Shown piece after piece: positions 23,501-35,500 of a DNA stretch of 64,000 nt. This stretch comes from Numida meleagris (Eukaryota > Chordata > Aves > Galliformes > Numididae): contig NC_034410.1 of the NCBI RefSeq assembly GCF_002078875.1, positions 82,775,258-82,839,257 of the forward strand, written 5' to 3'. The notes under the pieces were generated by a model. It was not told where the DNA came from and did not search any database. It saw only the letters and a list, made by a program, of their open reading frames with translations. Position numbers and translations under genes: made by a program. Position 1 is the stretch's first letter. Each line of letters opens with the position of its first letter.

Positions 23501-26500
23501 AAGTGTCGTTATGGGGGAGACAATCACAACTTTTAACTTGTGAGGGCTCCTCCAGTTTGAGATGCTGTTCCACACAAAAGTGTTGCTCACAAACAGTCTC
23601 CAGGATTCCATCATATGCACAGTCCCATATTCTTTAACCTGTGATCTCACAGGAAGGGAAGCAAACGAGGATGGCAAACTGAGTGTATTGAGCATGCAGA
23701 GCATCCAAGAAGACAAGGGAAGCAAGATAAAACAGTCCCTTCACTTTATCCTGAACTCCCAAACTAATGCTGCAAATTTCTGAACCCACTCCAGGGGAAG
23801 GAAAGGGAGCAAAGCAATTGTTGTAATTATAGACCAGAAAAATTATTTGCCTCTAAGTAAGAAAATTTTAAAAGTAAATACTTTCGTCAACAATATTTAT
23901 GCTTACCTGGTAGTTGTGGACTTCAGGAGTATTTTTAGCACTAAGAGAGAAAAAAAAAGGCTTTTATGTAATCAATACTGACAAAACCCAAAGGTACATA
24001 GAAAATCTCATTTCAATAGTACTTAAAAAATTAAAGGTCTGATTCTGTAAGTGTCCAATGGAAGATCTGTTCCTGTTGGAATCCTACTAAGTCTACTTAA
24101 GATCACTCAGTTACAAGAGTAAGGATTCTGAGCAACTGAGGAACCATTATTCTTACTTGTGTTTCAATCAGTTGCATAGCCAAAACAGTTTACTTGCACT
24201 ACCAAGTTATTCCTGTTTATAAAAATATTCACATCACAATTTCCTACAGCTCTGGGTTCTAGTCTTCAAGGAAGTATTACAGAGAAGTAAAATACATATA
24301 CTTAAGGACATCAGTAGTTTATTCAAGATATAAACCACAGCAACAGGAACAAATAATGCTAGATGAATTAGCATAACAGCAATGACAAGGAAGGAAATTT
24401 GCTTTACTTTAACATTTTTAACCTTAAAAATGAAAGCACTTAAAGTCTCATACACTTCAGGAAAACCTGGGGTGGCAGATTTCAGAGAATGAGTATCAGC
24501 AAATTCTGATGTAGAAATGTTCTTCAGGATCCTTTCTGCCTTACAACAGTTATTGACAGGTAGAGAGAACTTGGAGAATCACTTACCACAGTTGTGCTGC
24601 TTTCACAGGATTGTTTGCTTAAAAAAACAAACAACAAAAACCACCATAAGACATGTGAAACATCAGTCATTTTACAGTTATCGTCATCGGGATGTTACAC
24701 GACAGCTTAAGTGAATCCTTGTACAGACACTTGCACAAACATGTCAGAATCCAAGCACAGTCCTGCACATTCTAGCAATCCCATTAGACCATAAAGTATG
24801 AGGCAGACATAAATTTCCCTTTGTTTCTGCAAGAATCAAGATCTATCAAAGATGACTGCAGAAGAGTATTCTTCCCCAGCAGCCAGAAGGAAGGACTTCG
24901 GGCAGAGTGAGCTCTGCACAACCAGAGCACCACTTATCTCAATTTACTATAGCAATTATGTCAATAACATTGAGTCCTTTGGAAATCAAAAGCTACTTTC
25001 CATAGCGATTTTGCAACTTATAGAAATCAGAGTATTCGTGAAGTTGGTAACAATCTGTGTGTTACTACAGTGAAAAAAAAGCTACCAGCTAGGAATATGG
25101 GGAAGCATCGAGCAATCTTCAGCAACAAAGTCTTGGATTGTGCTTTGGACAGGCTACACAAATGATGAAGAAGCCAGTAGCATAACTGGGATGTATTATT
25201 TATTTTTCCTCACGCACCGTATTTTCAGAAAGAGCACTGAAAAACTGCCAGTTGAAATAACTGAAAATCCGAGACTGTGATGAATGCAGAAAGTGGACTA
25301 CAGACTTAATCAGAGTCTACTGTAGAAGTACAAGCAGAGTGACTGAGCTAGGACAGAACCCAACGCTTGTGGGCTACTGCTAGGAAAAGTAGTAATGACC
25401 CAGCGATGTGTGACAAAATAATCTAAAATGAATTTTTTGCATGAACTTAAACATTCCGTCAGGACCTCAGACATTTGTAATGTTGTGTTTTTCTGTTTGT
25501 ACTGTGATACAGATTTTATGGTTGCAATGACATTTATGTCATGTGGGTTGACACCTGCACGAACAGTTCTGTGACCACATGTACACTTGCCTTTAAATGT
25601 CGAATGCCTTCGAGAAGGATATCGCTTGCTGGGCCGTCTTTCAAATGTGCTAGTTCTGCGTAATCTCGTCCCATGTGTTGCTTGATACTCTGTCCGTCCA
25701 CTTAGAATACAAAAAATAAAGTTAAGTGCTGTCTTTTGCTGAATGCTGTACCTGCTCCTCCGTAAAACAAATATCTTGCTGTTACTTCACTAAATACCTG
25801 AATCTGAAGCGTGATCCCAGCCTTATGAAATCAGATCTACTGGATTTACTGTTTGTTGGCGCTCGCAGTCTGAAGAAAGCATGATGCTCCACTGCACACT
25901 TCCACAAATGTTTGCACGTTTTGGCACTGTCTAACCGGAAAACAAATGTGTGCTCTTGCTCTCTGCCCTGAATGCAGAAACAAAAGCTTTGGAAGTTGGC
26001 ATGCACGATATTAGTTACTGTCCGTGGCAAAAAATACAGCCCGATCCAACAGTGTGCTGAGCCTCCCTCGTGTTCTTATCAGTCAAAACACACTCTGCAC
26101 TTTGTCGGATCAGGCCAAAGAAAGGGCAGAAAGTTACCTGTTCATCATCTTCTACAACCACTAGTGTTAGTTTGCTCTTTTTGAAGTCCATTTTTGTGAT
26201 TTTAGGCCTAAACATACAGGAAGCAAACAGAAAATTAATGGAAAAACTGCATTTTGTACTTTAGGACAATTCCCCAAAATATATGAGGGATTTTCAATCC
26301 CAGAATACCTCAGAAATTATATTTTTATTATGATTCCCTGGAAATGTAGCGATATTTCAATAAATATTTTACATTTGCCAGTGGTACTTCTAACTGAGAC
26401 AATTTACCTTAGGATCTATTTTAAACTTGTAGGTTCAATGTGCATTACAAAACACAGGAAAGGAGAAAGATTTCAGCATTTTAACAGAAATGAATATAAA

Positions 26501-29500
26501 AGAAAAGCAGATTACCAAAAGAATAAGCCTATTTTATTTGCTCCTTCGAAGATCAATATGCCTGTTGGTGTCAGTCCAAGAGCATATTCACAACCGTCTC
26601 TTCCCTACAAGCAAGCACAGAATCAATAATCAATATGCAATTAGTAGTATAAATCTTACACACACTGTATCAAAATCCATTGGTATTAATCTATACAATA
26701 AGGTTTGCATTTTTTAATATTACAGAGGAGAAGAATATGCATCCCCAGTGGGTATAAATCAGAGGGTTCTGGCAGCCGTGGGATGCAGAGCACCTTTTGT
26801 GGGAGGAGGCCATATGCTGTCTCAGGCAGCTTTGATACCTGAGGAGCTCAAACATGACACCTAAGGAGCTCTTTAACACTCACACATGTTTAAGAGCAAG
26901 CAGTAACTGCCAGGAGAAGTAGACACAAAAGGAAAAAATCATGGACACTGGGTAAGCCATGTGGAAAGGGACTTGGCTGGAGATGCACTCTTTGGAATAG
27001 CCTGACCAGGAAGCGGCATAAAGAAACTGTTACGCAGATGACCCCAACCTTGTGGCCCATCTTGGGAAGGACTGAGTATAACCTGCAGGGAAAACAGGGG
27101 AGTTGACGCTAGGAAGAGGGGAGAAGATATGCTAGACTGAAGTTAAGCCTAGGGAATAGGGAGGGAAGGCGTTCGTGTTTCTGTCAGTGCTTGTATTATT
27201 GTCTTCTTTTTTTCTCCTCAGTAACTAAACTGGCAATCAAAAGTCTGTGTTAACTGGCAGTAATATTAAATTAAGTGACATTCCCAGAGTTCACACTGCT
27301 TTGATTGAAACAGCATCTCCCTTTAATTTTCCAACCCCATCTTAATAAAACAAAGTACAACATGGATCTTACCTTAACTACATGCATATCTACACCATAC
27401 ATTTCTAGCCATTTGGCTTTGTTCAAGTAGCACAGTTCAGCCTGTGCTGGGCTTTTTCCCCTAAGAACATAAAAATTATTTTAGATTACAGTACAATTTT
27501 TTTGTCTGTTTTAGAAATTATTTTTTCCCTACCCCCTTGTCTTTGAACACTCAGTGACACTAAAGGAATTTCAAGGTTAGCTTATGCTTTTACCCTATTC
27601 CCTCCAAATGAAAATAAACAAGAGTGATTAAAACTTTAAAAAGTTTACAATTGCCAGTAAGCATGAGAATTCAGCTAAGAAGGATGGAGGAGGTTTCTGT
27701 CCAGTATACTGTTTGAACTCTCAAGCATAGTTGCTGTTTTATGTTTGCTAAAGGAGTACTTATTGATACAGTCGAATTTGGAAGAAAGAAAAACAACCTA
27801 TTGCTAGACACCACTCCCACACAGGTACCCTACCTGCACTCTTTCCATTTCTGGAAGATGTCGAACTCCATTGCTTCAGTCTGGTTTGGTGCAAACCTGA
27901 ACTCAGACACAAGTTCTGGTGTGTGCTCTGGGTGTTCACACTCTCCCAGTTCAGCTGTAATTAATCAGTTGGAAAGTTAAAAACAAAGATCGTCGTATGT
28001 TGTACAAGAATATACTTCTGCTGAAGTTGTAAATTAAAAACAAACAAAAAAAACATTTAAAAATTAAAATGTGTTCTAACATTTAAGAACTGCAGCCACT
28101 TCTCTGGATTTTGAAGTACTTAAAGGAAATTAAGTTTCTCTTAAAATCAAAATATCAATACACTGCTATTTCACAGGAGGTTACTTTGAAGTCTTTCTCA
28201 CTGTAATGAGGTCATACTTTTCATTCCAAGACATTCTATAGCTTGCTTTGTTACATTTCTGTAGGAGTCCAAACAGTAAGATAATATCTAATCTCAAGAA
28301 ATCAGTGATAAAGTTTTTGTCTGTTTGCTTTAAATCATCGTGATGGTGTAATATTCAGATTAAGCTATTTTTAAGGAAAGAAATGCTGAAGCATCAACAT
28401 AATTGAAGTATCACTTTCTGTTAACTTAGGAACTGCTACAATTTTTTCTAGGAGCTCAGCAGGAGATGCAAGTGTTGAGCATCTAAACAACTTACGGCTG
28501 AGATAAGTTTTGCTCCTAGAACCTGTAAGCTATGTAAAGAGGCTGTAATGTCACTGCTTCTGGTCAGAGACACAAACATCAACAGCAAATGCACTGCTCA
28601 GCAATACCATGTCACCTGACATGTGCCATGATTCCAAACCAGAGCTTTGGAAATCAGTGTCTCTTTACTGTTACAACTACAAAGAAAAAGAGGTAAATGA
28701 AAGCCTTTGTAGGAAACAGTTTTATTGCTTCAGGGCAGTTTTACACCAAACTGTTGCAAAAATTCATAATCAAGATTCATAAATCATTAATTCACTCTCA
28801 GCCTTCAAAAATACCGAGCAGGTCATATTAAAACATAATAAGTTACTTTCAAAATGCAATCTGTTAATGACTGTCTTGCACAATTTTTTTCTCTTCAACA
28901 GTATTCTTCTATGGTTATCTACGGTATTCTTAGATATACGTCTTCAACAGAGATACCTCTGCTCTGCTGCTGTTTTATCTAAGTTGGGAGCCTACTTAGC
29001 AGTTGTTGCTAAGAATTATTGGCAGTCCAGTCTTCAGAATGTAAGAGGGGAACCACAATAAACACATCAGTAAGGAGGAGTTAAGGGGAAAAAAGAACAA
29101 AAACTAGCTAGTAAAAGCCTGTCTGGCTCTGGAGGTGCTGGTGGATGATAAATTCAATGACTGAACAGTATGCTGATACCGTAAAGAAAGTCAACAAGAT
29201 CCTGGATTGCATTAGCAAAGGCATCACCAGCAGAGATAAGGGAGTGATTACTGAACTCTACTCAGCATTTATCAGGCCACATCTAGAACACTGCACTCTA
29301 TTTTGGTCCCCACTATACAAAAAAGATGCGGACAGGCTGGAGAAGGTCCAAAGAACAATGGCTATGATCAAAGAACCAGAAGGCCTGCCAATATGAGCAA
29401 AGGCTGGGGGAACTGGGTTTGATCAAGTTGGATAAAGGAAGGCTCATGGGAAACCTTATCACTATGTTCCAGTATTTAAAGAGTAGTTACAAAGAAGACA

Positions 29501-32500
29501 GGGACTCCCTTTTTATAAGAAACCAAATAGAAATGGCAAGGGGAAACAGGTACAAGTTATATACCAGGGGAAATTCCAATTCGATGTAAGAGTGACATCT
29601 CTTTTATTGTGAGAACAATCAATCTTTGGAATAGCCTCCCCACGGATGTGGTGGATTCTCCAACACTTGAAACTATTAAGGTTCAGCTAGAAAAAGTGCT
29701 AGACAACCTTGTCCAGCCCTGCTTTTACCATGATGATCACAGGGGATGGACCAGATGATCTCAGAGGCCCCTTCCAAGTTGGGCATTTCTAAGACTCAAA
29801 GAGTTGCATCGGCTCCCTGCAGAGGGGAAGGGCAGAGGAAGAAGGGGGAAGCACAGGGTCAGTATGAGGATGCTCTCAGTGACTTTCCTGTAGGAATTAA
29901 GTTCCTTGAATGCCAGGCTTAGCAACACAGTTATTTTTCAGAACACAAACAGAGCAGAGAGAGGTGCTTTGTGACAGAATATCATGCTTTAGCATGTCCC
30001 CTCCTCTGCTTTTTTTTTTTTTGGGGGGGGGGGGCGTGGTATGGAAGGTGGTTACATCGCATGCTTACATTCATTATCCCTGTTCTTAAATAAATGACTG
30101 CACAAACCAAGGGCCATTACAAAAGGAAGTTTTCTAGCAGTTTTTGAAAAGTGCAAGAACTTGTGTATCTGTAAATACATCACTGATTCTTTAGCACAGA
30201 AAGAAAAAGAACTTTGCAGTACCCTATGAAGAGGTCTTATGCTGGTCTTTCAATTTTAAATTGAAAACTAGAGGTCTGAGAAAATGCTTTCCTTGGAGTT
30301 TATTTAGTACTTTCTAAAGTATGTGAGGTTAAACAGAAAAACTATTCATGACTAATGAGATAGTTATAAACTTATTCTACCAATGATGATTCAAGTTTCT
30401 TTGATTATAATCGCTACATGGATAACCATTAAGTGAAGCATATGAGTATGAATATGCTTTACAAATTATACCATATTCCAAATTGACATTGTCTTCTAGA
30501 GAATTCCTTCACAGGACAGGCAACAAAACAATTTATGATTTAAAGATGGTTCATACAAAACACCAGCCCATGAAACAGTTGTTTGAAACAAAGAAAGAAC
30601 TAACATAACAGAACAATCTCATCTATGAAGAAAACATAATGAAGTTTAAAGTTGTCCCATAAAGAGAAAAGGCCTTTCTTTCAGAGAGTTTAGAGCTCCT
30701 ATTCCTAAATAGCTTTTTAGCTTTTTCCTCACTTTACAGAAAGCCACACTAAGGAGAAGTAAGGGTAAGGGTAACCTATGAGGATGGAATAATCACTTGA
30801 CATTTCTTTAAGCTATTCTGCTTAATTAAAAGCTTCCAGCATCAATAAAAACATAATAAATGTTATACAGAAATGCTAATTATAGCATATGCCAGCAGAG
30901 ATAATAAATTTGTTGCAATAGCTAAAATAATTTCAGAGAAAACTATTGCAGTGATGTTGAAATAGTGGAAAACAAACAGTAGAAAAGTATAAAAACACCA
31001 ACACAATTTATGTATGTTCCCACAAACAGTGTCAAGAAGCATTAGTTTTGATACCTAACTGGAGACATTATAAATAACTATATTCCACAAATGGATGATG
31101 GATGGCTATGTTACATTTACATAGTAATCATAGGTGTTAATTACTATCCAAAATGTTGAGGCATCAACTTTTGCTTGGTTCTCCTTGCTTAGACCAGGGG
31201 TGAGGTTACCGTTGTTTTTATCTGTCAAAATGGAAGTAATGAATCAAATATGGACCACTAGATTTTCTCCATCTTAAAAACACATACGGAGTTTGCCCGC
31301 AGTAGCTCTTTGCACAACTAATAACCAGAGCTGTCCCAGACAGGTGCAAATGGAAACTAAGTCATAACCCACTCCCTTAAGATTTACACCTGCTGCTGTC
31401 TGGAAATGAATTCCCAGTTTTAACTATCAGGTCCGTCTAGAACCAGTGAGTTATCCTCATTGCTGTATGAAACTAAGAGGCTCTGTCTCAGAACTCCATA
31501 TGTCATTGCCAGCCTCCAGCAGAACAAGAACAGTATTTTTCACTTCAATTCATTTTGCTGCTGATAAGCCTAGAATAATCTGGATCACAACATTTTCTTT
31601 TAGAAAAAATGAACTTTGGGCCTCATTAGAGAAGTTTCCTCTCTATCTGCAAAACAAATGGCCAGAAATTGAATGAATATTTGTAAAAATGTGTTTTGTT
31701 TGACTATTGTAGGAAAAGAATCTTGTAGCCCTTGCTCCTGATACGGAAGTAATTTTAGTTGTTACCCTTTCATAATATTCTCCCTTCTTTAGTATGTGCC
31801 ATTCTCTTCCGTGTGCTAATAACCACCTTCTGTTCCACATGCTGCAGAGGACTTCTCAGTACTGGTCAGGTAATAGGAAGCCCATGTTAAAGTCTACACC
31901 AGCAAGGACCAGCATACCATGAAGTGTAACCTGACAGGCCAGCTGCTCTTCAAGCTGAACAGGTAACAACACTGCACACACCACAGTTTCTTCATCACTA
32001 GGAAACTATTTGGGTTTTTAACTCCCTGCTCACCAAGTTTCCATGAAATCTTTGTTCATGACTTTGAGACTCCTTCCCCATGACAGATGTGCCAACCTGG
32101 GCTAATAGAGTTCAGAAGTTATGAACTGAAGGAATGCACAAAAGAGATCTCCCTGAAGTTCTCCTCAAGTAAAGGAATGCCATCAATATATTGTCAATGA
32201 AAACTAATTAGTAATGAAGATTGAAAAGAAAAATGGGTGAATGTTTTAAAATATGTTAAGACAAATCACTTAGAAAAGACTACATACCTTGAAGACACAG
32301 AGCTGCTAGTTCAACTGCCGTTTCATAAGGGCATTTCAGTCTTAAAAAAAAAAAGCAAGCTATAAAAATGATGTATTTTTATTCTCAGTGACTTCTTGCT
32401 ACTAAAAGGTACTCTGAGAGATGAACTGAACACATTAACTTCCACTAGATCACTTAAACCACAAACTACTAGTGATATAAATAATCTAAGATTAATTTTA

Positions 32501-35500
32501 CTTGCATATGATTATTCTCTCATTTACTACATTCTCAACAGTATGAAACACATTGTATGATCAATCATAAGGCAAGCCTGAACTAATAAAAGACAACCAT
32601 GTTGTTTTTATTATTTTTAATTAAAAACAATATAGATCAGATATGAATTTATTGGCCAGGCTGAGCCTGTAAGCATACAATTTTTTTAAAAAATACTTCA
32701 CTTGTAAAAGGAGTGTTGCACTTTATCTTTTTTTCCTCTTGTTACCCGTCAGACTGAAAAATGTGGCAAACTAAAGTCACAGAAATCAGGACAGGCTTTG
32801 TTTTCTTTATATATTTCTGTCACCTGGTCAATCCATAAAAGGTTTTTACTCATTTTATTTTTCAATAATATAGTCATGATGTCATATGTTTCTGTATTCT
32901 AAAGGAAGAAATGCATAGAGAACTGCACACCTTGTTTACAACCTGTGCAAGAATACCATGAAGAGTGAGAAAGATCATACAGTTAAGAAAAATTTCAAAT
33001 CACTAAGAGATTAACTAAAGGATCACCAAGAGATAAATATTTTAAACTACAGCTGCAAGGGCAGAGAGGTACTTACTTCCCTGAAAGAATGTCTTGTCGG
33101 AGCTGTAATACAAACAGGTACCTGACAAATAAAAACACAGAAAGTCAAAAGTGTAATTCTAATGTAGTTTTTCTAGCACCAAAGTCTGGAAAAATATCCC
33201 AACTCACTTAACAGTCACAACACTTTCATTAACTTTCTCTTAAACAAAAAGGGTCTTCGGGGTCACTTAGATACACTTTACCACCTTCAAAGTTCCCCTA
33301 ACTTTCACTATAATCAGAAAGAAGGGACCATTCTTCACCTACTGCGTGCGCCCAGTACATTGTCCAAAGCAACTCTATTTACGCAGCAATGAAGCACTCT
33401 GCCCCACTCTGAGCACACAACAGAGTAATCTAAAAGTTACCGATACTCTGGTATCTTCCTGAACCAGGTCTTGCCCAATTCAGACAAGCACTAAACTATA
33501 GGACAAGGGCGAGACTTTCAGGGCTACCTCGGCAGTAAGAGATACAGAACAAGTAAGAAGTTCAAGCTGAGAAAAAGGAAAAGTTCAGACTGCATTTTCA
33601 CTTTAAATATTAGAAAAGTTCTGAATAAGAGAAACTTTAATTCCACAGAGCCCACACATTTATTTATTAGATGGCCAAGTAGGTATTTACAGCCTGCGAA
33701 CAGCCATATGTTAAGCTCCTGTTAATCTTCAGCTCTAGGCGTGCTTCATGTTTCACAGCCTCTCAGAGCTGAGGTATGAGGCATGCAGAAGTGCTCCAGG
33801 CCATGCAAGAACTCTGTACAGGACAAGATGGCACAAGCAGGTTCTGCACTGCTCTGGAAACTGAGGGGTGGGGCTTGCCATGATGAGTGAATCCAGAGAG
33901 CATGAAGCACTGCTGACAGTCAACCGACCAGATGCAAACCTATCTTTACAAAAAATGCTAGAAAGACAATGCGCTTTGCATCACAGGAGATGTGCTGGGA
34001 ACATGATGAAAAATGCATAGTTGGAATCAGAAAGGACGACAGAACTGAAAAGGAAGATTAAAAAGACTTCTTGATATACAGTAGAGTGAGATTTATCCAC
34101 ATTTGCTCCATGTCACATCTCTAATTCAACATACTAGGCTAATATCTGACTTGCCGATCAAACCTGGGTACGTGCATGCATAGATTAAATATAGACAAGT
34201 ATATTTCCTGTTCTTATTTTTTTCCCTTATGATTCGCAATCCTATGAACGCATCTAATTTTGCAGTAAAAATCTGGGCAGTAGTTCTCTCAGTGCCAACT
34301 TGCCCGTACAGCTGCTGGGGATGGCTTACTTTTGCTTCTTTTCTACATGCAAACGGACAAGCATTTGCATCTCAATTGTTGATATTTCAAATCAGCAAAA
34401 TATCTTAAAAATTCTCCACAAAACACATGTACAGACATGTTCCTCTGTTGTTTTTCTACCTTAACTTAATCAAGGTCCCATAAAAGTGGCAGCAGATGTC
34501 TTCCAAAATGCACTGGGTTTCACTTGTGTTTTTAAATCAGAAAAGGACAGAGTGGGTGAAGGGTTTCAACACCTCCCCATTACTGTGCTAATTATGAGAA
34601 CATGATGTTTACAGCTTCACTAGGAACTGGAGCGTACTCAAAAACCAGCCTGCACAAGGAATCTCCAACAACTCCTCTCCCCTCCCCACCCCGCCCCCCA
34701 ACCAGGCCATGCCATGGTTACTGGTAATGATCATTTTTCTTCTTCCTCTTACTCCTGCTTGGAACAATTCTGAGTATACACTTGTTAATCTTTACTTTTT
34801 ACTCCACGTGGTACATGGAAAATATGATCCAACAAACATAAAGATACTTAAAAAAAAAAAACCAAAAACCTGCAACACCCAAAATTACTTTTTTCCAATA
34901 TAAATGAACAGTAAAATCATTTTTCAACTAATTTTCATTTTTCTTCCACAGTTTCACTGTGGTTTTCTGTCATATTTATAATTTAAAAAAATCATAGCAC
35001 TGAAAATTTAGCTAATTAAAGTACTGTTCTAATTAAAATAGTCTTCAGAAATTCTACAACTTTCAGCAATAATTAGATCACAAAGCAGCAAAGGTTAATA
35101 CTTCCAGAGGAAATGCCTTACTTGATCACAGCAGTGATCACATAGCTCAGAAACTCACATCTCACAGAGACTAGGATCATGTGCTTCAGAGGATTACGAA
35201 AGAAACCTTGTGGTAGACAGTAATGGGATAATTTGACCACAGGGGAAATTTAATACTTGTCAGATGTACCCTGATATATAAAGACATATCAATTTTCAGA
35301 AAATACATATTATTCCTACTAATTTAACTGCATTTTCTCATTAGAGAAGCCCAAAAGTCATCTTGGTTTTTGAACAAAGATCTTATACTCAATTATGTAA
35401 CTGGCAGGGAGTACTATAGGTTAATTATGTATCGTATACGAATACACCATTCTATTGGATTAACACTGCTCCACTGAATTGATAATGGATATTAAGTCCT

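Larger units (their letters stand above)
22856..25584 (-). other. EPB41L4B: EPB41L4B introns around the 34- and 31-base exons
   Basis: Three introns (22856-23906, 23941-24586, 24618-25590) with no recognisable repeats or other genes. The two tiny exons between them are listed separately. Confidence 0.7.
27955..32287 (-). other. EPB41L4B: EPB41L4B intron, 4.3 kb
   Basis: Apart from the CR1 at 29128-29797 and the T/G homopolymers at 30010-30034, it is AT-rich with no exon or RNA gene seen. Confidence 0.7.

Noticed and set aside
29145..29396. 83-codon plus-strand frame
   Set aside because: It is the decayed C-terminal end of CR1 ORF2, not a host gene.
30758..30774. Telomere-like TAAGGGTAAGGGTAAC
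   Set aside because: Only two imperfect units, and the repeat is not TTAGGG; most likely chance.
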